This document shows, piece by piece, positions 8,542 through 17,800 of a stretch of 33,011 nt of DNA. Location of the stretch: the NCBI GenBank assembly GCA_902775105.1, contig CACYLC010000012.1:1-33011 (forward strand), read 5' to 3'. How positions within the stretch are numbered: the first letter of the stretch is position 1; every line of letters starts with the position of its first letter. The stretch comes from Oscillospiraceae bacterium. GTDB lineage: Bacteria > Bacillota > Clostridia > Oscillospirales > Oscillospiraceae. Both the position numbers and the translations under genes were made by a program. A model generated the notes under the pieces. That model ran no database searches. It saw only the letters and a list, made by a program, of their open reading frames with translations, and was not told the DNA's origin.

Positions 8542-9498
8542 ATGAGCTTTCACATTTTAGGCACAGGTAGTTATGTCCCGCCCACTGTTTTGACCAACGA
8601 CGATCTGGCTCAGATCGTGGATACCAACGACGAGTGGATCTCCGCCCGCACCGGCATCCGTCGCCGTCACGTGGCAGCGGACGAGACCACCTCTGAGATG
8701 GCCGCCAAGGCCGCCGCTGCCGCACTGGAAAACAGCGGCGTAGAGCCGGAGGAGCTGGATCTTATCCTCTGTGCCACCGTCAGCGGCGATTACATCTGCC
8801 CCAATATGGCCTGTCTCGTTCAGCGTGCCATCGGTGCCTCCTGCCCTGCCTTTGATCTAAACGGCGCCTGTTCCGCCTTCCTGCTCCTGTTAGAGACAGC
8901 GGCGGCTTATCTCTCCACCGGCCGCTACCGTAAAATTTTATGTGTCGGCGCCGAACAGATGTCCCGTATTCTGGACTGGACCGACCGCTCCACCTGCATT
9001 CTCTTCGGAGACGGCGCCGCCGGCGTGGTGCTGGAGCCAGGAGACAACTACCTGGGTTCCGAGCTTATCTTCCGGGGCAGCCAGGAGCTGCTCAACCTGC
9101 CCACCGCCGTCGGCACCTTCCCGGGTTCCCGTCTGGAGCCTCAGCATCCCTATGTCTATATGAACGGCAGCGAGATCTATAAATTTGCCACCCGCATCGT
9201 GCCTCAGGTCATCCAGCAGCTACTGGACAAGACGGGGACGGCGCAGACTGACGTGAAGTGGGTCATCTGCCATCAGGCCAACCGCCGTATTATTGAGGCC
9301 GCTGCCCGCCGCCTTAAGGATATTCCCGCGGAAAAGTTTTTGATGAACATTGAGGACTACGGGAACACTTCCGCCGCCAGCATTCCTCTGCTGCTGGATG
9401 AGTGCAACCGGGCAGGGAAATTCCAAAAGGGAGATCTCATCGTCTTTGCCGCCTTCGGCGGAGGACTGTCCTGTGTGGCAAGTCTCGTCCGCTGGTAA
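8542..9498 (+). CDS. fabH: Beta-ketoacyl-ACP synthase III
   Basis: The 318-residue thiolase-fold enzyme condenses an acyl-CoA primer with malonyl-ACP to start fatty acid synthesis. The catalytic triad is visible: Cys110 in NGACSAF, His244 in VICHQANRR and Asn275 in YGNTSAASIP. The N-terminal LGTGSYVPPTVLTNDDL and DEWISARTGIRRRH are typical of FabH rather than elongating synthases. An AAAGGA Shine-Dalgarno precedes the ATG. Unlike the common fab cluster order, no acp, fabD, fabG or fabF accompanies it: it is a monocistronic unit between its own promoter and terminator. A second FabH in a full fab operon elsewhere is possible but not testable here. Confidence 0.95.
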   Translation: MSFHILGTGSYVPPTVLTNDDLAQIVDTNDEWISARTGIRRRHVAADETTSEMAAKAAAAALENSGVEPEELDLILCATVSGDYICPNMACLVQRAIGASCPAFDLNGACSAFLLLLETAAAYLSTGRYRKILCVGAEQMSRILDWTDRSTCILFGDGAAGVVLEPGDNYLGSELIFRGSQELLNLPTAVGTFPGSRLEPQHPYVYMNGSEIYKFATRIVPQVIQQLLDKTGTAQTDVKWVICHQANRRIIEAAARRLKDIPAEKFLMNIEDYGNTSAASIPLLLDECNRAGKFQKGDLIVFAAFGGGLSCVASLVRW

Positions 9499-9514
9499 CC
9501 ATCCTCTTTAATTG

Positions 9515-9568
9515 AAACAGCCCATGAGTCGCAGTTTTGCAGCTCATGGGCTGTTTTGTATCTTTTTT
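9515..9568 (+). terminator. Rho-independent terminator of fabH
   Basis: AAACAGCCCATGAG (9515-9528) pairs with CTCATGGGCTGTTT (9543-9556), followed by TGTATCTTTTTT. The stem may also slow minus-strand transcription from the convergent pyrophosphatase gene ending at 9578, but the reverse T-run is poor. Confidence 0.9.
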
Positions 9569-9577
9569 CAGGTTTGC

Positions 9578-11203
9578 TCATTCATTGAGCTGCCGAACAG
9601 CCTGCATCACGACGGGTACCAGCTGCTTTTTTCGGCTGAGCAGGCCGGGGACCCGGATGGAGCAGCTGCCCTCTGTGGGTCCGAAGGCACGTTCCACCAC
9701 AGCTGCGGCGCCTGTGCCGGCAAAAAGCAGGGTGCTGGACTCGTCCAGGATATTGGTCATGAGAAAAAGGACGATGTCCAGCTGCCTCTCTGCTCGCACC
9801 CGCTCCAGATAAGGCTCCATCCGCTTACGCAGGTCGGCCAGCTGTTCCGGGCTGACCGAGCTGACCTGCCCGACGGCGATCTCTGTGCCGTCGCAGGCAA
9901 AGACCTTACAGTCCCGGTCAAACAGCTCCTGCTCTGTTTTTTCTCCAAGATCGCTGCCCGCCCGGAACATGGCAAGCGCCAGCGCTTCGTAGTCCACTCC
10001 GGCGATCTCTGACAGCTCACGGGCAGCCTGTTCATCGGCGCCGGTACAGGTGGGAGAACGGAACATGAGCGTGTCGGACAATATGGCGGCCAGCATCAGC
10101 CCGGCCGTCTGTGGATCGGGGGCGATGCCCTTTTCGTGGTAGATCTGGTTCAGAATGGTTGCAGTGCAGCCCAGCGGCTGATTGCGGAAATAGACGGGCT
10201 GCATCGTCTCGATATTGCCCAGGCGGTGGTGGTCGATGATCTCCAAAATCTCCGCCGAGAGCACCCCATCTACCGCCTGTGCCCGCTCATTGTGATCCAC
10301 CAGAATCACTTTCTGGCGATCCAGCTCCAGCAGGTGCCGTTGGGTGACCATGCCAATATACTTCCCGTCCCCGTCCAGTACAGGGAAGCAGCGGAACCTA
10401 CGGCGTGCCATGACCGTGCGCATCTCAGCGACGAAGTCATCCTCGTCAAAGGAGACGATCCCCTCCGTTTTCATAATGGCACGGACAGGGATGGCCTGCC
10501 CCAGCATACGGGAGGCAGTATAGATATCGTAAGGAGTAACGATGAGGGGACAATTCCGCTCTTTGGCGAGAGACAGCACCTTATCCGCAACCTGACTGGC
10601 GGAGCAGACGATGACGCCGCCGGCGCCGTCCTTAATGGCGTCCGCCTGATCCTTCCTGTCCTCCCCCACCAGCACCAGATTGCCTGGCTCCTGACCGCCA
10701 AAATTGTGGACGATGACCCGCTCCTGCACCATGCGTGCGGCGGGGTCGCCGGAGAGCATCCTGCCGGCCAGCGTCTCGGCCAGATTGCGGTAGCAGGTAC
10801 CGGCTCTGGAAAGGGCGATGCAGTCCAGATCCTTCCAATAGGCCTCGGCCAGATCGCCCAAGGTGACGATGCCCAGCAGATTTCCCTTTTTCACGACGCC
10901 CAGGGTATGGATACCCTCCTGCACCATCTGCTGCCACGCCTGAAGAAGGCTGGCGTCGGCGGAGATACCGGGAGAGCGATGGAACGAGACGTCTATGGCT
11001 CTCGGCTCCAATGTCTCCAGGAGGGGCGGAGCGTCCACGCCGAAACGGGAGAGCACATAGGCCGTCTCCTCATTGATACGCCCTGCCCGCCGGGGCTGGC
11101 AGTCCTGCCCGGTGGTCAGCCGTTTCAGCCGGGCGTAGGCAATGGCGGAGCAGATGGAGTCAGTATCCGGATTTTTGTGGCCGATGACATAGATGGCGTT
11201 CAT
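9578..11203 (-). CDS. ppaC: Manganese-dependent inorganic pyrophosphatase with CBS and DRTGG domains
   Basis: This 541-residue family II pyrophosphatase hydrolyses pyrophosphate to phosphate in the cytoplasm. The DHH-type catalytic part is split: GHKNPDTDSICSA near the N-terminus, VDHNE and IIDHHRLGN in the middle, and the substrate-binding SRKKQLVP at the C-terminus. A regulatory insert of two CBS domains with a DRTGG-like domain between them (about residues 65-310) is present, as in the nucleotide-regulated clostridial CBS-PPases, which respond to AMP/ADP and diadenosine polyphosphates. The ATG at 11201-11203 has an AGGAGG Shine-Dalgarno; an in-frame start at 11278 would add 25 residues encoded across a hairpin and is rejected. 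It is the last gene of the purB cluster. Confidence 0.93.
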   Translation of the reverse strand: MNAIYVIGHKNPDTDSICSAIAYARLKRLTTGQDCQPRRAGRINEETAYVLSRFGVDAPPLLETLEPRAIDVSFHRSPGISADASLLQAWQQMVQEGIHTLGVVKKGNLLGIVTLGDLAEAYWKDLDCIALSRAGTCYRNLAETLAGRMLSGDPAARMVQERVIVHNFGGQEPGNLVLVGEDRKDQADAIKDGAGGVIVCSASQVADKVLSLAKERNCPLIVTPYDIYTASRMLGQAIPVRAIMKTEGIVSFDEDDFVAEMRTVMARRRFRCFPVLDGDGKYIGMVTQRHLLELDRQKVILVDHNERAQAVDGVLSAEILEIIDHHRLGNIETMQPVYFRNQPLGCTATILNQIYHEKGIAPDPQTAGLMLAAILSDTLMFRSPTCTGADEQAARELSEIAGVDYEALALAMFRAGSDLGEKTEQELFDRDCKVFACDGTEIAVGQVSSVSPEQLADLRKRMEPYLERVRAERQLDIVLFLMTNILDESSTLLFAGTGAAAVVERAFGPTEGSCSIRVPGLLSRKKQLVPVVMQAVRQLNE

Positions 11204-11234
11204 CTCTGTGTCGCCTCCTCTCCTGTGGGCATTT

Positions 11235-11266
11235 ACAGCGGGCGGGCATGGTAACCCGTCCGCTGT
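11235..11266 (-). other. Intercistronic hairpin upstream of ppaC
   Basis: ACAGCGG plus CGGG pair with CCCG plus CCGCTGT around one mismatch and an 8-base loop, giving an 11-bp stem. No T-run follows on the minus strand, so it looks more like a transcript-processing, stability or attenuation element between the AI-2E permease and ppaC than a terminator. Confidence 0.5.
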
Positions 11267-11277
11267 CTGTGGTTTCA

Positions 11278-12540
11278 CTATTTTTCTGTTGGATCTTTCC
11301 GCTTGACGTAGCGCTGTTCGTCCTGCTCCACATAGTCCAGATGGAGATAGTCCTCGGTGTCCATGCTCATTTCCTTTTCCCGCAGCCGTCCGTTGACGAA
11401 CTCCCCCACCAGCGAGCTGATGACGGCATACAGCGGTACGCCAATGACCATGCCTACAAAGCCAAACAGTCCGCCGAAAATAATGATGGCGAAGAGAACA
11501 CCGAAGGCACTGACGCCGGTGGCATTTCCCAGAATACGGGGGCCAAGGATGTTGCCGTCAAACTGTTGCAGCGCCAGAATAAAGATGACGAAGTAAACAC
11601 ACTTGATGGGGTCTGCCAGCAGGATGAGGACTCCACAGGGTACGGCACCGATGATCGGGCCAAAGAAGGGGATCACGTTGGTGACGCCCACCACCACGCT
11701 GACCAGCAGCGTATAGGGCAGCCGGAGCAGGCTGGCTCCAATGAAGCAGAGGAATCCGATGATAATAGAGTCCAAAATCTTTCCCTGAATGAATCCGCCG
11801 AAGATCTTATGGGTGTAACGAATGCGCTCCATCATCTCGTTGCCCCGCTTGGCACCAAAGGTGGAATAGAGCAGTTTTTTCCCAAGCGCGGAAAATCGTT
11901 CCTTCTCGGCCAGCAGGTAGACCGCCACAATAAAGCCAATAACTACATTCGTCACAACATTGATCACGGCCACCACGCCGTTAAAGAAACTGCCCAGCAC
12001 CGAATTCATGCTGTTTTGCAGGTTGGGGAGCAGTTCGGAGGTCAACCAGCTCTGCAGGTCGCCGGAGAAACTGTCGTAGGCCGCCTGAATGCCGCCGTCG
12101 GCAAAGCCGTAGTCGGCCAGAAATCCATCCAGCCACTGCTCTGACCGTTCCAGATAGCCGGGCATGGAGTCCATCAACCCCATGATACTGGAGATCAGCT
12201 CCGGCACCACCATGGCGATCAGGCCGGCGACAATGCCAATGGCCAGCAGAATGGAGAGCAGGACGGCAAGTCCTTTGGCAACCTTCCTGCCTTGCTTGCG
12301 TTTGAGTTTGACGCAGAAATAATAGTCCAGATTGCGGCAGAGCCAGTTATACACCGGCGTCAACAGATATGCAATGACGCCGCCGACAATGAAGGGCATG
12401 AGAATGTCGATCAGCCCTTCCAGCATTTTTTTGACGGTATTGATTTTATAAAGCAGGAAGAAGATCAGGAGGCTGGCAGCAATGACTGCCAGAGCGGTCA
12501 GGCCGATCGCTATATAGTCGCTGTGCTTCTTTTTGTTCAC
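11278..12540 (-). CDS. AI-2E family transporter (YdiK/PerM-like permease)
   Basis: The 420-residue membrane protein has an N-terminal pair of hydrophobic helices, a long amphipathic region (about 110-200), and a C-terminal block of membrane segments with VVGVTNVIPFFGPIIGAVP and QQFDGNILGPRILGNATG. These last motifs are hallmarks of the AI-2E/UPF0118 family. Members are linked to export of autoinducer-2, antiport of ions or other small molecules; the substrate is not readable. The start is GTG with an AAGGAAGG Shine-Dalgarno seven bases away. It follows purB by 25 bases and precedes ppaC, so the three are probably co-transcribed. Confidence 0.88.
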   Translation of the reverse strand: MNKKKHSDYIAIGLTALAVIAASLLIFFLLYKINTVKKMLEGLIDILMPFIVGGVIAYLLTPVYNWLCRNLDYYFCVKLKRKQGRKVAKGLAVLLSILLAIGIVAGLIAMVVPELISSIMGLMDSMPGYLERSEQWLDGFLADYGFADGGIQAAYDSFSGDLQSWLTSELLPNLQNSMNSVLGSFFNGVVAVINVVTNVVIGFIVAVYLLAEKERFSALGKKLLYSTFGAKRGNEMMERIRYTHKIFGGFIQGKILDSIIIGFLCFIGASLLRLPYTLLVSVVVGVTNVIPFFGPIIGAVPCGVLILLADPIKCVYFVIFILALQQFDGNILGPRILGNATGVSAFGVLFAIIIFGGLFGFVGMVIGVPLYAVISSLVGEFVNGRLREKEMSMDTEDYLHLDYVEQDEQRYVKRKDPTEK

Positions 12541-12565
12541 AAGACGGCCTTCCTTTCGCTTCGTC

Positions 12566-13999
12566 TCACACGGACAGCTCTACCTGACGTCCGTCCAGAG
12601 CGGAGACGTACTGTGCCAGCACCGGCTTCACGTCGTTTTCCAAAAACTCCGTCACCTGATCGGGGCTGCGGCCGATATAGCGGCTGGGCTCCAGGTGGGC
12701 GGCAAGCTCCTCCTTGGTCATGCCGAAGAGGGGGTCTGCCGCAATAAGGTCGATGAGGTTGTTTTCCAAACCCCGGTCCTTGACATTGCGGCCCGCCTCC
12801 AGCGAGTGGACACGGATGCGCTCGTGCAGTTCCTGGCGGTTGCCGCCCCGGAGCACGGCGTCCATCATAATGTTCTCGCTGGCCATAAAGGGCAGCTCCT
12901 CCATGATGTGCTTTTCGATGACCTTCTCATGGACGATAAGTCCGGCGGTCACGTTCTGGCAGATGCTGAGGATGGCATCCACTGCCAGAAACGCCTCGGG
13001 AACTGAGAGCCGCTTGTTGGCGGAGTCGTCCAGCGTCCGCTCAAACCACTGGGTAGCGGAGGTGATGGCCGGGTTCAGCATATCGCTGAGCACATACCGG
13101 CTCAGGGCGCAGACCCGCTCGGAGCGCATGGGATTGCGCTTATAGGGCATGGCCGAGGAGCCGATCTGCTTCTTTTCATAAGGCTCCTCCACCTCCTTCA
13201 GGTGGCTGAGCAGGCGGATGTCGGTAGCAAATTTGCTGGCGGACTGGGCAATGCCTGCAAGGGTATTGACCACGAAGGAGTCCATCTTGCGGCTGTAGGT
13301 CTGGCCGGAGACGGGGACAACGCCGTCAAAGCCCATCTCTGCGGCGATCTTGGCCTCCATCTGTTTGATCTTGTCCTGATCGCCCTCAAACAGCTCCATG
13401 AAGCTGGCCTGGGTACCGGTGGTACCCTTGCTGCCCAGCAGCTTGAGTGTGCTGAGCCGATACTCCACCTCGTGGAGATCCAGCAAAAACTCGTTCAGCC
13501 ACAGGCTGGCACGCTTGCCCACAGTGGTGAGCTGAGCCGCCTGAAAGTGGGTAAAGCCCAGGGTGGGGGTGGCCTTATACTGATCGGCAAATTTTGCCAG
13601 ATTGTTCAGAACACGCACCAGCTCGTCCCGTACAAGCTCCAGCGCCTCCTTCATCAGGATAATGTCGGTGTTGTCGCCCACATAGCAACTGGTGGCGCCC
13701 AGATGGATGATGGGCATGGCCTTGGGACACTGGTCACCCCATGCGTGGATGTGGGCCATGACGTCGTGGCGAAGCTGACGCTCGTACTTTGCGGCGGCCT
13801 CAAAGTCCACGTTCATAAGATTGGCTTCCATCTCGTCGATCTGCTCCTGGGTGACGGGCAGACCCAGCTCCATTTCCGCCCGGGCAAGGGCGATCCAGAG
13901 TTTTCTCCATGTAGTGAACTTTTTGATGGGAGAGAAAATGTACTGCATCTCGTCGCTGGCATAGCGGCTGGACAGCGGGCTTTCATAACGATCGTTCAT
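12566..13999 (-). CDS. purB: Adenylosuccinate lyase
   Basis: The 477-residue fumarase/aspartase-superfamily enzyme catalyses two steps of purine synthesis: SAICAR to AICAR and adenylosuccinate to AMP, both releasing fumarate. Supporting stretches are GATSCYVGDNTD, the THFQAAQLTTVGKR segment holding an active-site His, and the flexible signature loop SSAMPYKRNPMRSE. It is the first gene of a minus-strand cluster with the AI-2E permease and ppaC; coupling with a pyrophosphatase fits nucleotide synthesis, which releases pyrophosphate. A promoter lies at 14038-14066, and the ATG has a GTGAGG sequence 11 bases upstream. Confidence 0.96.
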   Translation of the reverse strand: MNDRYESPLSSRYASDEMQYIFSPIKKFTTWRKLWIALARAEMELGLPVTQEQIDEMEANLMNVDFEAAAKYERQLRHDVMAHIHAWGDQCPKAMPIIHLGATSCYVGDNTDIILMKEALELVRDELVRVLNNLAKFADQYKATPTLGFTHFQAAQLTTVGKRASLWLNEFLLDLHEVEYRLSTLKLLGSKGTTGTQASFMELFEGDQDKIKQMEAKIAAEMGFDGVVPVSGQTYSRKMDSFVVNTLAGIAQSASKFATDIRLLSHLKEVEEPYEKKQIGSSAMPYKRNPMRSERVCALSRYVLSDMLNPAITSATQWFERTLDDSANKRLSVPEAFLAVDAILSICQNVTAGLIVHEKVIEKHIMEELPFMASENIMMDAVLRGGNRQELHERIRVHSLEAGRNVKDRGLENNLIDLIAADPLFGMTKEELAAHLEPSRYIGRSPDQVTEFLENDVKPVLAQYVSALDGRQVELSV

Positions 14000-14037
14000 C
14001 CGTGGGCTAACCTCACTTCATATCAGAATACAAGTCA

Positions 14038-14066
14038 ATTATAACACAAGTGCATGGATTTGGAAA
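14038..14066 (-). promoter_or_regulatory. Promoter for purB
   Basis: Minus-strand TTTCCA (14061-14066), 17-base spacer, perfect TATAAT (14038-14043). No clear PurR box or guanine riboswitch could be recognised in the short (about 30-base) leader. Confidence 0.6.
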
Positions 14067-14126
14067 CTGCTTTGGGAGATGGTTTGCGAAAAAATCAGGC
14101 TGTATTTCGGTGCCGGCGCTCTTTCG

Positions 14127-14155
14127 TTGACGGGGAAATCGCCTCGTGATAAAAT
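14127..14155 (+). promoter_or_regulatory. Promoter for the rhodanese gene
   Basis: TTGACG (14127-14132), 17-base spacer, TAAAAT (14150-14155). The predicted transcript start near 14162 lies downstream of the possible upstream start codon at 14146, which supports the later ATG at 14191. Confidence 0.65.
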
Positions 14156-14190
14156 ATCAGCAAAAATCCCATGCAAAGGATGAGCCAAGT

Positions 14191-14508
14191 ATGATCCAGT
14201 CTGTCAGTTTTAAAACGGCAAAGCAGCTTTTGGAGTCAGAACCGAATATTGCCTTTCTCGATGTCCGGGAGGAGGAGGAATACATCTCCGGCCACGCTGC
14301 GGGGGCGGAGCTTTTTCCGGTGGGCGCCATCGACGAGGCGTCCGCCGCAGAGCGGATCTCCGGCTTTGATACGCCCGTTCTGGTCTACTGCCGCACTGGG
14401 CGGCGGAGCCTTCGGGCGGCGCATCTTCTGACCAAGCTGGGCTACACCCGCATTTATGACCTGGGCAGTCTCGCCGGGTGGCCGTACGGGATCACGTACG
14501 GAGAATAG
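14191..14508 (+). CDS. Single-domain rhodanese-like sulfurtransferase
   Basis: The 105-residue protein is a lone rhodanese domain, with FLDVREEEEYISGHAAGAE in the first half and the active-site loop YCRTGRRS (catalytic Cys67). Such proteins carry a persulfide and deliver sulfur to acceptors; the partner is unknown and no sulfur gene is adjacent. The ATG at 14191 is chosen because an AAAGGA Shine-Dalgarno lies upstream and the promoter maps just before it. An inverted repeat CCGTAC/GTACGG overlaps the last codons and may form a 3' hairpin. Confidence 0.88.
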   Translation: MIQSVSFKTAKQLLESEPNIAFLDVREEEEYISGHAAGAELFPVGAIDEASAAERISGFDTPVLVYCRTGRRSLRAAHLLTKLGYTRIYDLGSLAGWPYGITYGE

Positions 14509-14827
14509 GAAACAAAGAGCGGCAACAGGCTCCGGAACCCACCGATACTATGCCTCAAGTGAGGCTTATCTGCCGGAATGTGAGCTCTTTGTCTCCGAAG
14601 ACGGCAGCCTGATTCTCTCGAGCAACCTTAAGGCGTCGCCGCAGGCCTCATTTCATGCGCTGGATACTGGTGCTCCTTGCGGTGATCGACGCCGTTTTAT
14701 TCCGTATGATCTTAAACAATGAACAGCAAAGCGCATCCAATCCATCCATGTCTGCACTCATCTCTCCCCTTCTGATACGGAAACGGGAGCCGCTGACGCT
14801 GATGCAGACTTTCCCGCTGCATAGCGG
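14509..14827. other. 319-base gap without a convincing gene
   Basis: Between the convergent rhodanese and sbcC genes lie short open frames (14456-14722 and 14655-14888, plus strand) without good ribosome binding sites or recognisable protein families. The second starts with a hydrophobic stretch MRWILVLLAVIDAVLF but runs into the 3' end of sbcC. A small stem GCCTC-AAGT-GAGGC sits at 14552-14565 without a strong T-run. It may hold decayed coding sequence. Confidence 0.4.
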
Positions 14828-17800
14828 CTACGAGGGTTCCACCACAAGCAAACTGCCTTTTCCCCCGTTTCGCACCCGGATTTTCTGAGGTATGCTCTCC
14901 TCCAGCCGGCTGACGTGGGAGATGATGCCCACCAGACGGCTGCCCTCGGTCAGCTGGTTCAAAACGTCGATGGCCTTGTCCAGTGCGCTGTCGTCCAGAG
15001 ATCCGAACCCTTCGTCAATAAAGAGGGCGTCCAGCTGTTTCCCGCCTGCATGGTTCTGCACTACGTCGGACAGCCCCAGCGCCAGGGCAAGGGAGACAAG
15101 AAAGGATTCCCCCCCGGAGAGGGAGGCGGAATCCCGCCGTTTCCCGGTGGCGAGATCCAGCACCTCGATGTCCAGACCCGCCTTTGCGTTTCTGCGCTCG
15201 GCGCTCATCTGATGCACAAGATCATATCTGCCGCCGCTCATGACCGTCAGACGGCGGTTGGCCATTTCCAAAATCTCACGAAAGACAGCGCCCATAACGT
15301 AGCGGTCAAAGCTCAGTCTGCCGCCCTCACTGTTGACGCCTACGGCCAGATTGCCCAGCTTTTCCAGCCGGTGCCAGGCGAGTTCGGTTTGCTCCCGATC
15401 GGCCTGAGCCGAGGCGACCTGGGTCAATACCTCTCTGTGGTTTTCCAACTGCTGATCCAGCCGGGCATATGCGGCGTTCGCCGCGCGATAGTGATGATTG
15501 ACTTCGTCCAGTTCGGATTGAAGTGTGTGAAGATCGGTATATTGCAGGTGCTCCGTCTGCCCTTCCAGCGCTCTGACCCGCTCTGTTGTATTGGCGCAGT
15601 CATTGCGGTATGCCGTCAGCCGGACGCTCTCCTCTTTCAGCCAGCGCTCTCCGTCTTTTCCCGCCACCGGACGCAGCGCCGTCTCCGCCTCCGCCCTGGA
15701 AGAAAATCCGTTTTCTGCAAGCGCATCGTTCAGCGCCGACGCAGCGTCCGCCTTCGCCTGCTCCAAGCCGGGTAACGCGGCTCGCTTTCCGGTCAGATTG
15801 CCAAGCGTCGTATTGTACTGCTCTTTGGCGGCATCCAGCGTCTTTTGATGCCCTTCCACCTCTGCCGTCAACCTGTCCCGCTGCTGCGTCAGACTCCGAA
15901 GTTGGGTCAATGCCGCCGCCTGATCCGGATACGGCAGGTATTTTTGCAGTTCTGTGATGGCGGCATCGAGGGTCTGTGCCGCCAGGATCTGGTTTTGCTG
16001 CCGGTCGGAAAGCGTCTGAAGCTGCTCAACTAATGTTTGCAGCGTCTCATCCTGGATTTTCTCATCCCTTCTCAGCTCTGCCCTTCGCTTTTGCATCTGT
16101 ACGGCATCATCATAGGCTTTTTCCATATCCACAGCCCGCCGTTTGAAGCGGGCGGCGGCGCCTGTGAGATAGCCCTCTGTGGTCAGCATATCCCAGTCCG
16201 TGCAGTCTGGCAGCAGTTTGCCGGCCGCAGTGACCGTCTGCTCTTTCCTGTTTCGGATCGCCGCAGCCCGCTCTGTGGCTGTTTTCTCCTGTGCTGCCCG
16301 TTTTTTCTCGCACTCGTCATAGGCCCGCTTTGCTGCGTCCACTTCATCCGATGTGGGAGTTCCCTCTATCAGCGGGGCAAAACGGTGCTGTCCCCCGGCA
16401 CAGAACTCCGAGCGGCAGACCGGACAGACTGCCCTGCCGTTTTCCAACAGCTCCCGCTCCAGATCGGCTGCCAGAAGACCCGCCTGTCCGCTGAGAAATG
16501 CCTGATACAGGTCGTGGTGATGCTGTTCGGCGGCAATGGCAGCCCGGGTCAATGCCCCCAGCTGTGCCTGTTCTCGGGTCAGAACATTCTCATCCTCTGC
16601 GATCTCAAGGACTTGCCGATAGATGCCATTCTCTCCGTTCAGGGCATCCAGCTCCGTCTGCGCCCTGTCCCGTTCATTTTTCAGTTCAACCGCTTTTGCG
16701 TCAATATCCTCCAGAAGTGCCAGCTCCTGCCGGATCTGTTCCAGTCCGGCCGCCGTCTCTGCCCGCTGTCCTTCGGCGGATTTTTTCTGCTGCTCCATCT
16801 CTTTTGCGGCAAGCTCCGCCGTCGCCCGCTCCGTTTTTCGTCTGTTCAGCTCCTCGTATTGAGGGAGTGACGTTTGAATCGTTTGAAGCGCTGCGTCCAG
16901 CCCGGTGATTCTCGCCGCCGTCTCCCCGTCTGCTTCTGTGACAGACCGGGCCGCCTGCACTGCCGCCGCCTGACGGGTTTGCCTCTCTTGCAACTCGGAA
17001 ATGTCCGCCCTTGTCGCCGTCAGTCTCCGCTCTGCCGCATCCAGTTGGTCTGCCTTTGGCAGTACCTGGTGGAGCACTCGTTCAACCGCCTCCCAGGCCG
17101 TCTGCCGCCGCTCCATGTCCTGCCTCTGCCCTTCCAGCCCGGCAAGGCGGGCTTTCATTTTTTGCAGTTCGTCCAGCAGCCTGTTATTGCCCTCTGCCGC
17201 TCCCTTCTGTTCAGCAAGAAGGCCGGATCGGATGCGGTACTGCTCCCGCTGCTGTTCCATCACCTGCAGCTGAGTCTCGTCCTCTGCCGTCAGCGCCGTC
17301 AGAAATTCAATCAGCCGGGGATTTTCCGGGAGGTATCGGTTCCGCTCCTCGTCATCCATATCCTCCGGGAAGAGAAAAACATGTTTCATAATCCGGTCGA
17401 TCCGCTCCCGCTGTTCAGCCCGCCGATCTCTCAGTCCATCTCTGGCGCCGCCCAGCAGGCTCTGGAATCGGATATAGGGGGTATTGTCAAAGAGCTTGCC
17501 CAGAATCTCGTTTTTCTTGTCGCTGTCGGCTTTGAGAAATTCCCGGAACTCGCCCTGTGCCAGCATAACGATCTTGCGAAACTGCTCTGCATTCATGCCC
17601 AGCAGCTCCGTGCATCGGGCGGTCACCTTGCCTGCGCCCTCGGTGGGCGCTCTGTCCGGTTCTGTCAGTACCGCACTGACGGCTCCGTCTCCGTATCTGT
17701 CCGCTGTCCCCCGTTTTTTGGGGTAGTGGATCGTCCGGGTGACCTCGTACTGCTGATCCCGCTGCTGAAAGCGCAAGGTGACAACAGTGTCTACGGACTT

